A DNA stretch of 64,000 nt from Austropuccinia psidii (taxonomy: Eukaryota; Basidiomycota; Pucciniomycetes; Pucciniales; Sphaerophragmiaceae), in NCBI GenBank assembly GCA_023105745.1, contig JALGQZ010000013.1:24624605-24688604 (forward strand), read 5' to 3'. The notes under the pieces are model-generated. The model was not told where the DNA came from. It saw nothing but the letters and a program-made list of their open reading frames with translations, and ran no database searches. Of the stretch, positions 1 through 12,759 are shown piece after piece. Position 1 is the stretch's first letter, and the number at the start of each line of letters is the position of its first letter. Made by a program: the position numbers and the translations under genes.

Positions 1-491
1 TTCCTGATTCCCTTGTAAAGCTCTTGGCTTTAGTGGTTATTAATGCTATACCTATATGAGGAAAGTGTTCATACAGATTGTACCTGGCCACTGTAGAGCA
101 GCTTGCGCCTGTGTCAATTATCATAAGGTGTTCTTTATCATCAATTAACACTGGAAAATTAGCTTATATTCTATTTATTAACCCCTCCCCTTGTTAGGTG
201 TCACTAGAAATGTCTGGGGGTTCTTACTATTTCTACTGAACTAATCAGTAGTTTCATAAGGGATTCCATCTTCAAGTTGTATTTATTGTATCTCCAAGGA
301 GTATTCCTGTTAATACTCTACTATTGATTATGTAAAAGGTTCATATTCACTATGTTTTTCACCTATTTGGCCATTTGCCATACTTTCAGAATACAATTTC
401 TCTTCTTCTTCTAAACCTTCTTCATTTATAGCATGTTTTTTTCTACGTTTATTGGAAGTTATGTGATAAATGGTCCAATTATTAGCAATTG
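1..491 (-). pseudogene. Relic E, part 1: Ty3-type protease and Gag C-terminal end (cut by window edge)
   Basis: Read on the minus strand, positions 105-118 encode an aspartic-protease active site I-D-T-G-A followed by S-C-S-T-V-A-R, typical of a retropepsin, with the polyprotein running off the left edge. Upstream (about 328-480) lies a Lys/Glu-rich stretch that would be the Gag-protease linker. In-frame stops are present, so it is dead. The other half of the same element is at 10733-11375, on the far side of element A, which inserted between them. Its gag resembles relic F at 59937-61990, so E and F look like one family, distinct from A, B and D. Confidence 0.7.
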
Positions 492-2414
492 TGTAAGATG
501 TGTCTATGAAACTGTTGATAATATCACTATTAATCAAAAGTACTATGACTGTTCTTATAAGATATGATAATGAAAAATTATTATAGCCACAATTAAAGAA
601 TTAAAAAAAGAATTATTTCTTTTAGATGTTCTACACTACTAGTGATTATAAAAGTAAGCAGTAATTGTCTACAAGAATCAGTTACAAGAAGAATTTAATA
701 ATCAAAACTTCTTTTATTAAAATAATAAAATTCTTTTAATATATAATTATCTTTTAGAAGAATAATTATAATGATAGCTCTTGAATAAAACTATTACTGG
801 AGAAAAACTTTAATAATTAAGATAAATCACTCAGTATTAATCTAATGAACCTTTTAGAAGATAATAGTAGAGAGATTTGACATACAATTATGGATTTAAT
901 GGATCAAAATTTATTTATAACAATATTACAGCTATATATAGTTTATTTCCATGATTTCAAATCTTTTGGATTGATTTCTGAAAGAATAAAATACCTAAGA
1001 AAAGATCTTATTAGTAGTTACTTGTTGGTACTAAAGGTATACATGAATAGTGTGATGATTTGGAAAAAACAGCAAGAGGAAGCCTCTTTTAAGTCTAAGA
1101 CAAATTACAGAGGCATTCAATTGAGCAAACTGAAAATCCAGTGGGTGATAAAACAATACACCTTCTTGGATTATTGATTGCATCATCTGTTGTCAGGTAA
1201 GATTATCATAATTACTTAATTGAGGGTTTTATGTGCCTACCAACCCATTTATGGTTAAGAATAAAAGAAGTAAAAACTGTAAATCTTCTTTTATTCAAAA
1301 ATAATGATTGATTTCTCAAAGTTATCAATGTTATTGGAAATTTCATCACAGAATGTATTTTCTGTAAATTGTTTAAGATTCTGTGTTTCATGTGGAATCA
1401 TCAAAAGTGGACTGTAAGTAAAGCTTTTAAATTTACATATAAAATTATGATTCTTTTTGTTTTTATATTCACTATACATTTCTCAATTGGTCCTGAAAGT
1501 TTCAGAAAGATTCATTAAGAATTGTATTTTGAATGAATTTTTGCAATTTTTACCTCATTTCTACGTAGAATTGCAAATAGAAGTATATGGTTGGTTTCTA
1601 TGAAATAAATCAATGGTAACTAGTCCAAAAAAGGTTTTGATTACCCTTTTGGGGTTTTTCCATGGAAATTCATTAAGAATTGACATGGTTACAGGAGTCT
1701 GAGTTGCTCTTTACCTCCTTGGCATGTCAAAATAGCAGGTTATTTGCTATTTTCTCATGATTTACTGAAGTTGTGACATGGTAAGCAAGTTCCCAAAAGT
1801 TTTTAGCTTACTAATTGGGCCAAGATCAGCCATGGATCCAATATTTGGATATTTTCATGCCTCAGAGCCCTCAGAAGTTGGGTACCCTGGCTCTCTTTGA
1901 TGTCTTTTGTCCCCCTTGACTATTTTTCACATCAAAATAGAAATTCAAGCTTCAAGTGAGATATCCACTATGGTTGTACCAAAAGTGCATATAATAATAC
2001 CATAATATTAAGTGCCACAAACATGCATAACACTATTCTTAGTGTATGTGTAACGTGGGATTTCTCACATCCCCATTATTTTGGTGTGAAATTGAGAAAA
2101 ACAAAAATTTTCATAGATCTTTTATGTGGTATTGATGATGAGGTATTGAAGTATTTTCCATATTACCACCTCAATAAGTTTATTTACGCTTATTCACTCT
2201 ATGGAGCTGCCCTGGGTGAAGTTTTGTGTAGAATCCAAATCTGGCCTTAAATCCATGGATTTACTTACTCAATAAAAGGTTATTCATCTTTTCTGAAATC
2301 AAAAAAAATTAATTTTGAATATATGCATGACTTAAGGGTTATGAATAGTTCAGAATTTATTTTCAAGAAAATTGTGGCCTATTTGGGTATGTAAACTATA
2401 CCTCAAGGCTCACA
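492..2414 (-). repeat. LTR-1, 3' LTR of element A
   Basis: About 1.9 kb, TG...CA bounded. In element sense it begins TGTGAGCCTTGAGG and ends CATCTTACA. Homologous copies are at 8819-10732, 13325-15231, 23472-25340 and, inverted, 49919-51803. Near the element-sense start is a short palindrome GGTAT...ATACC shared with other LTR families here. Confidence 0.9.
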
Positions 2415-2426
2415 TTCCCTCCCACC
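2415..2426 (-). other. Polypurine tract of element A
   Basis: On the minus strand GGTGGGAGGGAA sits immediately before the 3' LTR, the expected plus-strand primer for reverse transcription. The same purine block is present at the same place in element B (15232-15242). Confidence 0.8.
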
Positions 2427-2559
2427 AAAAAATAAAATTGTACTACAATTTGATCAATGGTATAAAGAAGAAAACACCCCCAAAAAGGGGGTAATGTCCA
2501 CTGTCCAACCTCTTTACATTACTCAGATCAAGTTATTTAAAGCACATTTATAGACATAT

Positions 2560-2996
2560 TCAGGCTTGTGGCCTTCTTTCATGTCTAAATCCTCTTAAGA
2601 GTTTATCTGAGTCAGGTATTTCTTATTCTGCCAGCCATTAATCTTCATGCACTGGGTTTCTATATCTGGCAAGATATTCTCTTTGATTTTTACCCCTAAG
2701 TCTCCTTTCTTTGATGACTTTCATTATCTTTTTGTCTTCACTCTATTCCGCTGGTGGTACAGTCAGGGGAGTTGGGTTCCTTAAAGGAAACAATTCTTTG
2801 TCAGTTGGTTGATAAGGTTTTGTCAAGCTGACTGGAAAGGTGGGGTGTTTATTTTCCAATTCACCACTCAATTCCACTTCAAATGCATTGTCTCCATGTA
2901 AGGCAACTATAACAAAAGTTCCTACATGAGAATCTTTGGGTTTCTTTGGGCCATTGATATTATTAAGATTCAAGGTTGAAACTAGAACTAACTCCT
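2560..2996 (-). pseudogene. Element A integrase C-terminus with chromodomain-like tail
   Basis: The minus strand encodes a GPKKPKDS...G-F-IV-LHG-NA-E-ELSGEL-HPTFPVSL-KPY segment, the usual post-integrase barrel of this family. A basic KERRLRGKNQRE stretch and a frameshifted version of a chromodomain-like LVRY...W core follow toward 2600. Such tails are thought to guide chromovirus integration to chromatin. The reading frame breaks near the end, so it is non-functional as it stands. Confidence 0.65.
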
Positions 2997-4199
2997 CTAC
3001 TTTGAATCTGGTACTTTGTGATTCTTGTCCCACTTCTGTTTTGCATAGTCAAAAGCGTCATTCATACTCTGTTTTGGATGATGTTTCACTTTATCCAGAA
3101 TTATCTTGCAGCTGTAATCTGTGGGATGAATCTCAATCAATTTTTTCCTCAGTGTGCCTGCTGGGAGTCTTGGATTGCATCCTTTTTCTAACATAGCAGG
3201 AGTTTGACCTGTTGAAGAATGGACTGATATCTTTAATGCCATTTCTAATGCAGGTATCATAGTGCACCAGTCATGGGTAAAGCCATCTGAGTCTTTGAAT
3301 TCTAAGCCATAAGCACAAAATCTCCTGATCATGTCTTCTAAAGTTTGAATAATTCTTTCTGCTAGTCCAGCTGTTTGAGGGTTATATGCTGTTGAGAATG
3401 ATAACTTAGTCCCAAACAATCTATGAATATTGGCCCAAAGTGCAGATTTGAATTTGGGATCTCTGTCACTTATAATATTATTAAATAACCCTGTATGAGA
3501 AATAACTCTACTCCATAGAAGAAGAGCTTTATCCATAGCAGTGTCATCTTTATGACATGGTAAGAATATGGGAGTTTTGCTATATCTGGCTACAATGACT
3601 AAACAAGAATTATAGCTTTTGTAACCACTTGTAGGAAGTGCTGTGACCCAATTCATGTGAACAACTTCCCAAGGGGATTTTGGCCCTTGAATATGGATCA
3701 TAAGTCCAAATTTCTTGCCTTTACTCCTGTTTGCGCTTTGGCATCTGTCACAGGTATGGCAGTATTCAATGGTCTGTTTTATCCAAGATGGACACCATGC
3801 ACAGTTTTTTACTTTTTCAAGTGTTCTGTCTTCTGACAGGTTTCCAGAGTAGATGCTATCATGGAATTCATGAAGAATGGTATTGATAAGCAGTCCGATA
3901 CATAATGTCATTACACAAGAATGCTTAGTTCTGTGGTAAATAATCCCATCAAACAAGTGAAATCTTCCCTCAGAACAGGAATTCTTCCAAACTTCATCTA
4001 GTGCATTGACTATGGATTTATCTTTGCAGTCTTTATCTAATAAGGAAGTCAAGATATGGCAGCTCCTGTCTTGCTTATAAGATTCTCTGAATTCTTCAAA
4101 CAGTTCAGTCCCAATATCAGTTATGTTAATTCATTCAATTGGCATCTGTGGTTCTGCTTCCAAGGGTACATAAGCTGGGTTATCAGTATTATTTGATAA
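2997..4199 (-). pseudogene. Element A integrase
   Basis: Minus strand, longest open part 2997-4052. The zinc-binding region shows H...C-H-T-C-D-R-C-Q. The catalytic core shows SDRDPKF (second Asp) and GLAERIIQTLED (Glu), with an SFSTAYNPQT motif between them. The first catalytic Asp, normally in an M-D-W-V-T motif, reads M-N-W-V-T here, so the DDE triad is lost. Integrase would join element ends to chromosomal DNA. The upstream part (4052-4199) contains a stop. Element D has the same Asp-to-Asn change. Confidence 0.8.
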
Positions 4200-4736
4200 T
4201 GCTCACCTGCTAGGTACATCAGCATTCCTGTGCATTTTTCCTGCTTTATGAACTATAGTCATATTACCTCTATATTCCTGAATGGTTATTTGCCATCTCA
4301 ACATATGTCTGTTGGGAGTTTTTGTGTTAAGAAGTGATTTCACAGAATTACAGTCAGTTATCACTTCAAAAACACTTCCATAAAGATAAGAGTGTAATTT
4401 ATCAAGTTCCCATACCAAACATAAGTACTCCATCTGGCTTTCACCATATCTGGATTCTGTTGGTTTGATTTATCTTGAGATGTAACAAACTGGTCCTTCT
4501 GTAGGTTTGTCATCAATAATTTGGACTTGATGTATGGCTTCCCCTAATCCATCTCCACATGCATCAATGTAAAATTTAAAATGTATATTGGAGTCAGGAA
4601 TGAGGAGTAAAGGTGCTTCTGTAAGAGCTTTCCTTATCTTCTCATAAGCTTTAATTCCCTCCTGTGTCATCTCAAATATTTTCTGTTGATCACAGATTAT
4701 ATACAGTGATTTGGCTAGAATTGAAAAGTCCTCCAA
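4200..4736 (-). pseudogene. Element A RNase H domain
   Basis: Minus strand, in two open pieces (4470-4736 and 4203-4433). It carries F-Y-I-D-A-C-G-D-G-L-G (first catalytic Asp region), then [14 protein letters not shown] (third Asp) and a final N-A-D motif followed by SR, the hallmark end of Ty3 RNase H. An in-frame stop separates the two pieces. The domain would remove the RNA strand during cDNA synthesis. Confidence 0.8.
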
Positions 4737-5508
4737 TTTTTGCCTATAAGTCCCAGAAAAGATATAATTTCTTTTTTATTATGGGGTATTGGCTTAAGTA
4801 ACACTGCTTCCACTTTATTTTTGTCAATACCCAAGCTTAAACCAGGAACAATATGTCCTAATACTTTGAGTTCTTCAAACCCAAAATTGCATTTCTTGAG
4901 TGAAATTTTCATATTCACTTCTGCAACTTTGTGAAGCACTCTTGCAAGTATTTCAAGGTGCAAAGACCATGAATCAGAACATATGATGATATCATCAATG
5001 TAAATGATAAGCCATCCTTCAGATAATTCTGTGGGGAAGATAGTATTCATCATTCTTTGATAATGAGATGGAGCCTTCTTGATACCAAATGGCATTCTAG
5101 AATACTCATAAATACTACAGTGAGTGATAATTCTAAGTAATTTCTTAGTTTTGGGCGTCAAAAAATTTTGGTTAAAGCCTTTCAATGCATCCATTGATGT
5201 TATATACTTGGCTTTAGACAATTGGGTCAAGGTTTCTTGGATTCTAGGAATTGGACACCTACCTGGAGCTGTGTAGGTATTCAATTATCTAAAATCTCCA
5301 ACCATTCTGATTTCTAATTATGCCAAGCAATAATAACAGGTGTTGTCACTTCAACTTCCTCATTATGGCCTACTTTCCTTAGTACACCAAGTTGGATCAA
5401 CTCTTGGATATTTTTCTCCAAGGCTTCTCTAGCTCTGAGACTGGCTGAATAAGCTGGTCTTCTAAGCACTGGAGGGTATGGTCTGTCAATATTAAGAGTA
5501 ATATCAAC
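4737..5508 (-). pseudogene. Element A reverse transcriptase
   Basis: Minus strand. A Y-I-D-D catalytic box is intact near 4995-5010, with L-II around it. Upstream are R-C-P-I-P-R-I (normally R-Y-P-I-P-R), M-P-F-G-I-K-K-A-P and the S-LKKCNFG motif, in Ty3 order. A stop near 5285 and a frameshift near 4740, where the RT should continue into RNase H, break it. It is the best preserved RT in the window: B has Y-I-Y-D and D has N-I-D-E at the same place. Confidence 0.85.
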
Positions 5509-6180
5509 TTAATGCCCTTTAATAGCTCCTAATGGTTCATTATCAAAGGCAAATGCATTATTATATGTGTATAACACATCAATAAGTTCATGCCTCATCT
5601 TTGGTGATAATGATGGATTAATTTGTGCTTCAAGTAGTTTATTAGACACAGATTCTTCCTTATAAGTATCTTTAACAGAAGATATCACAGATATTTTCTT
5701 TGGCATATTGAAAAAGGCAAATTTTTGTCTTGTATTTTCTCCAATTGTGAAATATCTGTCTTTATGGTTATTGAAGTCAATACCATAGATATTCAAGTAA
5801 TCATTTCCAAGAATGATGTGCTGAGATGTGCAATTGTCCATTACTATTATTTCAGTTTCCATTCTTACACTCCCTGTTGGATGTGGAAATACAAGATTAG
5901 TGTCCAATATGCCCAAAGGGTACATATTATTACTGTCACTACTAAATTGTATGCATTCTATTGGTAATATATAGCTTTGCCATCCAGGTAATATGGCTTA
6001 AAGATAGTCTTTGCCTACACAAGTACAAAATGCCCCTGTATCCAAATTGACTTTGGCTTCAATATCATTCATCAGGATTGATGTGATACAAGATGCTCCA
6101 GCAGTGTATCCTTTGCCTCTAGCAGGTTTGGTTCTACACGTTCTGGAATCTTGGGTATTTATCAGGTTGTGACAATCCTC
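5509..6180 (-). pseudogene. Element A aspartic protease
   Basis: Minus strand. The active site L-D-T-G-A-F-C-T-C-V-G-K is intact near 6008-6045. The downstream part (5509-5925) contains LGNDYLNIYGIDF, the usual flap and C-terminal protease region of this family, then the linker to RT. A break lies between the active site and the downstream part. The protease would cut Gag-Pol into mature proteins. Confidence 0.8.
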
Positions 6181-6183
6181 ACT

Positions 6184-8241
6184 TTACTGTGGCAAGTGAG
6201 TATGGACTTCTGTGACCTCAAAGAAAGCTGTAATGCTTTCAATGGGATAGTACTCTACTGGTGTATTCTCAGAGACTGCAGAATCTAGGTCAGATTCCTC
6301 TTTCTCTTCAGTACACTGAGCTTCTTCAATGACTTGAACTCCATTTATTTTTGTCTTTTTGGTGAAAGTGTTTGCTAAATTTGAAGTTCTTACACACTTA
6401 TGACACTTCAAGACAGGTTTTTCAGGTCTTCTGTACTCTCTGGAAATCTTGAGGACCATTTTGCACTCCATAGGGATTTTAGTCCAAGTTTTACCAATTA
6501 TTGTTCTAGTAATGATATCTTCCATTGCATTGATGTAGTCCTCTGTGAAACAGGGTTCTACACATCTGAACTTGATAGCATGCTCCAGTTCTCCTCCAAA
6601 TTTTCTTAATATTTTGATATTAATCATAGTGACAGACATATCTGGGTGTAAATCAGCTAATCTGTCTTTTTTCTTGAAGAACCAAGTAAGTGGTTTATCT
6701 TTTTCTGAGTTAAAAATGGCACTTTCAAAAGAATTCTCCATTTTAAACCTCCAAGAATTATTGGCCCATTTGGTAATCACTTCAGATTTCCACCAAGACC
6801 AATCATGTTTTCCATGATCTTTTCTCATCTTGTAATACCATTTCTTTGCAGTTCTGCTAAACAGAGAGTGTAATTTGCCCACTATAATTTAATAAGTTAT
6901 ATGAAAATCTTCTTGCAACATGTCAATAGCTCTAATTAACTCAATATGGCTGTATTCACCTTCACCAGAGAATGTTGACCATTTTTCCAACTTGAGAATA
7001 TCTTTTTCAGAGATAACATTTTCTCCTAGAAAAGGGGTCAGTTTTCTTCAGTCAAAGGTGTTGAATGTCTTGGCATATGTGGATTTGATTCATAATTATT
7101 ATTGATTTTCTCCCCATGTGCAAGTATTTCCTCTTTTAATTTCTTCCTTTCACTGTCACTTCTTGCCAAATGTGTAGCAAATTGACTTGTATTTTCAGCC
7201 GCTGCCAAAACTGAGTCTTTCAGAAGTTTAAGTTTATTATTGATGTTTCTTGTGGAAAAATCTTCCATCTCATCATCTTGGACATGATATTTACTCTCAA
7301 TTCTGTCACATGTATTGGTAATTAATTCCAGTTTGGCAATTACAGACTAATGCATTTCAGAAGAATGCTTTTCATTTATTTTCAAGTCATTGATGTCCAA
7401 AGTTATTTTATTAGCTTTGCATGAATTTTACCAATTTCTACATTAATACTAGTTTTAACAAAATGTATTTCTTGTATTACTTCTATGGAAAGGTTCTGTT
7501 CATCCTTTCCTTCTCCTTGACCGTGAATTCCATAAGCGTGCTGGCCATATTGAAGACACTGTCCATGGCTGAAGGCTCCAATTTGGGGATCCTGTACCCT
7601 TGTGGGTAAGGTCTGTGCCAATTGGGTTTGCCTTTGCCCTTGCCTTGATGGATATGGGGACCTTTCTGCTTCTTCTAAGGTCCTTTGGGCTTGTCTTTGG
7701 ACACTTCTGGAGCTGGTAGAGGCCACTGGTCCTTCTGTCTCCAAAGCTGGATTCATTTCCAACTCCTTCTTCTGGTCTATGGATAAAAGACTTTAGTTCT
7801 TCAACCAATTATTTATCTTTTTGACTGTTTTTGGCAAGAAAATGGGCTCCAACCTCCTAAGAGCGCTATGGTCTTCTCCTCACCCAGAAAGCTCTTGATG
7901 TGTAAGTAGGAGTTCATGGCCATCTGCCAAAGGCTTGGGAATATTTCCCACTCCTCTTCTTTGGCTTCTCTGAACTAATTTTTGTATTGTAATTGATAAA
8001 TTTCTATTTCTGCCACTTATAAGTGGTCCAGCCCTTAAAATATTATCATGAATTAGTCCATATTCAGAATTCACGTCAAAGTTTGTGGGTACAGGCCTTG
8101 GGGAATGGGGGGCAACTCTGGCATCCTCCAGATGTGTCTTTCTTGATGAAGATTTGACACTTCTGGATTTGTGTTGCCTCTTCCTTTTCCACATACATCT
8201 GGTTTGACTGAAAAGTTTGTTCAATTTCTGGTATGAACCAT
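6184..8241 (-). pseudogene. Element A Gag
   Basis: Minus strand from a likely ATG at 8241, which hits a TGA seven codons in, so the frame is already broken. Parts: a Ser/Arg/Gln-rich N-terminal region (7880-8224), a Gln-rich stretch with LAQTLPTRVQDPQIG (7403-7762), a coiled-coil-like helical part (7038-7268) and the capsid-like part (6184-6882) with WWKSEVITKWANNSWRFKME. The CCHC zinc knuckle reads CHKC...N...F: the His and last Cys are replaced. Several frameshifts divide it. Confidence 0.8.
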
Positions 8242-8818
8242 TTTCACATCAATTCAAGAGAAAAAATGAAATAAAAGCACAGAACCACACACCTTTTGGT
8301 GGTAATTTAGCTTGTTCTATTCTGAATAAAGTGCCTCTTTTAGCAATTTGTACTTCAATGCTATCTTCAGATTCTGCTTTTGAAGATTCTGTACTAGTAA
8401 TGTATCTCTTACTGAGCTCATGGCCAGCTGCACTGTATTTTATTAAAGATACTAGAGAAACGTTGATAAGAGAGAAAAATTATTTTTATGCTTTTTAAAA
8501 TATTTTTAAAGATTTTTATAAGTTTTATTATTTTTTAATATTAAAAAATTATTCCTTTGAAAGAAAAAAAAATAAAATTCAAGATTTTGATTCAAAATTA
8601 ATTCAGAGTAACTCAAAGAATAATTTTATAACTTTTTGGATGTGAAAAAGCCACATGTAAAACAATATAAAATTAAATCAAATTCCTCCATGAAAAAGAT
8701 TGTATAAAGAAATTCAGCTTCAAATTCAAAGAGAAAATTATTAAATTAATATATTTTAGAGCTTAAAAATATATCAATTTAGGGTACAAGGTTCAAAAAC
8801 CACAGCCAAGCCCTCAAA
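8242..8818 (-). other. Element A leader and primer-binding-like site
   Basis: The stretch between gag and the 5' LTR is non-coding and AT-rich. Next to the LTR, the minus strand reads TTTGAGGGCTTGGCTG. The matching place in B reads TTTGGGGGCTGGGCTG and in D TTTGGGGGCCCAGCC. The core TGGGGGC two bases after the LTR is what a primer site for a tRNA ending GCCCCCA (proline-type in other eukaryotes) would look like. The tRNA assignment is inference. Confidence 0.6.
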
Positions 8819-10732
8819 TGTAAGATGTGTCTATGAAACTGTTGATAATATTATTATTAATCAAAAATATTATGACTGTTCTTATGAAATATAATAATAA
8901 AAAGATTATTATAACCACAATTAAGTAATTAAATAATTATTTCTTTTACGTGGTATACACTACTACTGATTATGATAGTAAGCAGTAATTGTCTACAAGA
9001 ATCAATTACAAGAAGAATTTAATAATAAAAACTTCTTTTACTAAGATAATAAAATGAATTTAATATATAATTATCTTTTACAAGAATAATTATAAAGATA
9101 GCTCTTGAGAAAAAACTGTGACTAGAGAAAAACTTTAAGAATTAAGATAAATCACTCACTATTAATCCAATGAACCTTTTAAAAGATGATAGTACAGAGA
9201 TTTGATGTAGAATTGTGAATTTAATGGATAAAAATTGATTTAATACAATATTACAACAATATATAGTTGATTTCTATGATTTCAAGTCTTTCTGATTTAT
9301 TTCTGAAAGAATACAATACTTAAGAAAAGATTTAACTAATACTTACTTGTTGGTACTAAAGGTATAATTGAATAATGTGATGATTCCGAAAAAACAGCAA
9401 GAGGAAGCCTCTTTTAAGTCTAAGACAGCTCACAGAGGCATTCCATGGAGCAAACAAAAAATCCATTGAGTGAAAAAACAATAAACCTTTTTGAATTATT
9501 GATTGCATCATCTGTTGTCATGTAAGATTATCATAATTACTTAATTGAGGCTTTTACATGACTACCAACCCATTTATGGTTAAGAATAGAAGGAGTAACA
9601 ACTGTAAATATTCTTTTATTCAAAAACAGTGATTGATTTCTCAAAGTTATCAATTCTATTTGAAATTTCATCACAGAATGTATTTTCTGTAAATTTTTAA
9701 ATATTCTGTGTCTCGTGTGGAATCATCAAAAATGGACTGTAAGTAAATCTTTTGATTTTACATATAAAATTATAATTCCTTTTGGTCTTTCTATGATTTT
9801 TACAGTTCTTAATTGGTACTGAAAGTTTCAGAAATATTAATCAAGAATTGTATTCTTAATGAATTTTTGAAGTTTTTACCTCATTTCTATGTAGAATTTC
9901 AAATAGGGCTGGTTGCTATGAGCTAAATCAATAGATACTAGTCCAAAAAAGGGTTTTAATTACTCTTTTGGGGCTTATCCATGGAAATTCATTAAGAATT
10001 GACATGGTTACAGAAGTCTGTGTTGCTCTTTAGCTCCTTGGCACATCAAAATAGCAGGTTCTGTGCTATTTTCTTATGATTTACTGAAGTTGTGACATGG
10101 TAACCAAGTTCCCAAAAGGTTTTAGCTTACTAATTGGGCCAAGATCAGCCATGGATCCAATATTTGGATATTTTCATGCCTCAGAGCCCTCAGAAGTTGG
10201 GTACCCTGGTTCTCTTTGATGTCTTTTGTCCCCCTTGACTATTTTTCATGTCAAAATAGAAATTCAAGCTTCAAGTGAGATATCCACTATGGGTGTACCA
10301 AAGGTGCATGTAAGAATACCATAATATTAAGTGCCACAAATATGCATAACCCTATTCTTAGTGTATATGTAACATGTGATTTCTCACATTCCCATTATTT
10401 TGGTGTGAAATTGAGAAAAACAAAAATTTTCACAGATCTTTTACGTGGTATTGATGATGTGGTATTGGAGCACTTTCCATATTACTACCTCAAAGAGTTG
10501 ATTTGAGCTTATTCACTCTCTGGAGCTACCCCAGGTGAAATTCATTTTAGAATCCAAATCTGGCCTTAAATCCATGGATCTACTTACTCAATAGAAAGTT
10601 ATTCATCTTTTCTGAAATTAAAGTCATTAATTTTGAATATATGCATGACTTATGGGTTATGCATAGTTCATAATTTGTTTTCAAGATAATTTTGGCCTAT
10701 TTGGGTATGTAAAATATACCTCAAGGCTCACA
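8819..10732 (-). repeat. LTR-1, 5' LTR of element A
   Basis: Direct copy of 492-2414, TG at 8819 and CA at 10732, 1914 bp. It differs from its partner by many substitutions and small indels visible by eye, which indicates an old insertion. Confidence 0.9.
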
Positions 10733-11375
10733 AACTGTGACATAAAATTTTCCTTTTGGATGTTTCTACCCCCTTGTCTCTAGTTCTAAACTTTTAATCT
10801 GGTACAAGATTAAGCTTTTCCATGGAGTTTCTCATATTTTATTCTGGGTATCTACCTATTGAAGTCCTTTTTCTGAATTCGTGGAAATTATTTGCAATAT
10901 AATTCAGGTTACACTCCTGGTACCTGCTTTCACTTCATGTTCCAGATCTACTTGAAGTTTTGACAATAGTTTGTGCTTCCTCATTTTTTTTGGATTTCAC
11001 CCTCTTGTATTTCCTCAGAAACAACTCAAATAGATATTTCACAACTGTTTATTTGTCATTTTCAAAATACATAGTATTTTGCCATACCCAGGTATAACTA
11101 CTGTACCTCTGAATAATATGGTTTTTACACAAATTCCAGGGTTCTCTTGATCTCATTATACCATATTTTTCCATTATTCTTGAGTTCTGTGTTCATACTT
11201 TGATTTCTCCAATAATTAGGGATACTAGGTATATCAATGAGTAGACTAGCAATGTAGTCAATAAGCTTGATGTGATGATATTCTCTTGTAATTGAGAATT
11301 TGGGCTATTTGACCACTTCTAGGCTTTTTTTAAGGGATCTTATGTCAGAGTAGGAAATTTCATACCCTTACTGGT
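10733..11375 (-). pseudogene. Relic E, part 2: Gag capsid region
   Basis: On the minus strand the frames spell a Ty3 Gag: F-S-I-T-R-E-Y-H-H-I-K-L-I-D-Y-I (capsid start, usually FSGEGEYDHIEFIDYID), then NYWRN, G-K-I-W-Y-N-E-I-K and QIIQRYSSYTWVWQNT. Stops interrupt it. It joins the protease part at 1-491 once element A is removed, so A landed in the gag-protease part of E. Its upstream end is cut by the LTR of element C near 11376. Confidence 0.7.
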
Positions 11376-12759
11376 TGTCACAGCCACTATCCAGGGGTAA
11401 GGGTATTCCATCTTAACCCCACTCAAACTAATCAAACAATAAATCCATTTGGTTCATAAATACATCCTGTCAACACCTCTACAGGCTGGATTCATAAGTC
11501 TGGAACCTTATGAGCAATCAACTCCACCACACTGCTTGTAAAGTCACTGTACATCCATACAGGAGCTGTATTATCCAAATCAGCTCAAATAAAGATTCCT
11601 CTCAAGAACCCTCACTCTTTGGATAAGGGCTTGCCGATTCTCAAAAGATACCAGCCCCTCAAGGGAGGACCTTTCCTCAGTTAATGAATATACTTGATTT
11701 ATTATCTAATAAATATTCTTATTTCTTATTTTGAAATACATTGTTTATTGGTATTAAGTTGGTCTTTGCATTTCCTCACCTTTTCAGTAGAGCTGTGGTG
11801 GCCATATCCTTATTGACCCTTCTCTTTCTTTCTGACAGATTAAAACAGTGGACTTATACTTGTTTGTGGTTGACTCTATTATTATTTACTATTATTCTTA
11901 TTGTTGCTGATTTTCCTATATTTTTTTTCATTATAAATACCATTTTCATTACACTCTTAAGTGTATTCACTCTTATTTCATCTGAGCCCTCCATAGATGA
12001 GCTCAAGTTACCTGAGTTTCAGGCCCTCTTCACTTAGAAGAGCCCCTGTGAGATTATAGTAATTAACTCACAATTCTTTCTTTCTTTTCAATAATTTATA
12101 TTAATTTCTCCCATTAAGAAATTATGACTTCTCATGATTTTATGATCTTATGATTCTGATCAATTTTTATCTCATTCATTTTATTCATATGAAAATTGAC
12201 CTTCTTTAGCATTTCTACATAATTGCTGATCTATTCAATTAATTGTTAACTCTTGAAAAATTCTCAATTTACTTTTTCTGTCTGAATTCAGGTACCTCTC
12301 AGGCTTTGTTTGATGGTAATTCATTGATGAAATTGATTGATAAATTTATGACTTATCATTGAATTTGGATTGATTAGCTATTTGATTTTGAATTCCTCAA
12401 GAACTTATCAGTCAATTTGTGTTTGGTATTTTGCAAGAAATTTATTAAATTTAATATTTTGATTGATTTGATGCCTTAAGATAGCCAATTGATCCTCAAG
12501 ATTTAATTTGATTGTTTGATTTAATTTTAATTCTTCAAAAAATAATTGACATTGATTTTAAACTGACTTCATTTAATTGATTGATTTATTTATTTGACAT
12601 TTATTTTAAGCTCTTCAATAAATTGATTTCACCTCAAGATTTTGATTGATTACTCAATATTCTCATTTGATTTTAATTGCTTAAGCCTTATTTTTCGTTC
12701 TAAAGGTATCATCAAGATATTTTTACCTTTCAATAATTTCTATTCAGCATAGCCCTCCA
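11376..12759 (+). repeat. Element C 5' LTR and leader (internal boundary not resolved)
   Basis: Begins TGTCACAGCC, then a TTAACCCCACTCAAACTAATC stretch that has a weak relative at about 53080-53130. The 3' LTR end could not be fixed because no second copy is in the window. The later part (12100-12700) is AT-rich and full of TTGATT/ATTGATTGA runs. An open frame at 11741-12037 encodes a very hydrophobic 98-residue string with no recognisable domain and is probably chance. Confidence 0.5.

Larger units (their letters stand above)
492..10732 (-). mobile_element. Element A: full-length Ty3 (chromovirus-type) LTR retrotransposon
   Basis: Two direct LTRs (492-2414 and 8819-10732) start TGTAAGATG and end CTCACA on the plus strand. 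They enclose a minus-strand Gag-PR-RT-RNaseH-IN-chromodomain-like order. The polypurine tract abuts the left LTR and a primer-binding-like site abuts the right one, confirming minus orientation. The flanks aattg (487-491) and aactg (10733-10737) match at 4 of 5 bases and are read as a decayed target duplication. It lies inside relic E. The LTRs differ visibly and the coding part has stops and frameshifts, so the insertion is not recent. Confidence 0.9.

Noticed and set aside
11741..12037. 98-residue hydrophobic open frame
   Set aside because: Lies in the LTR/leader of element C, has no domain and is composed of T-rich codons expected by chance in such DNA.
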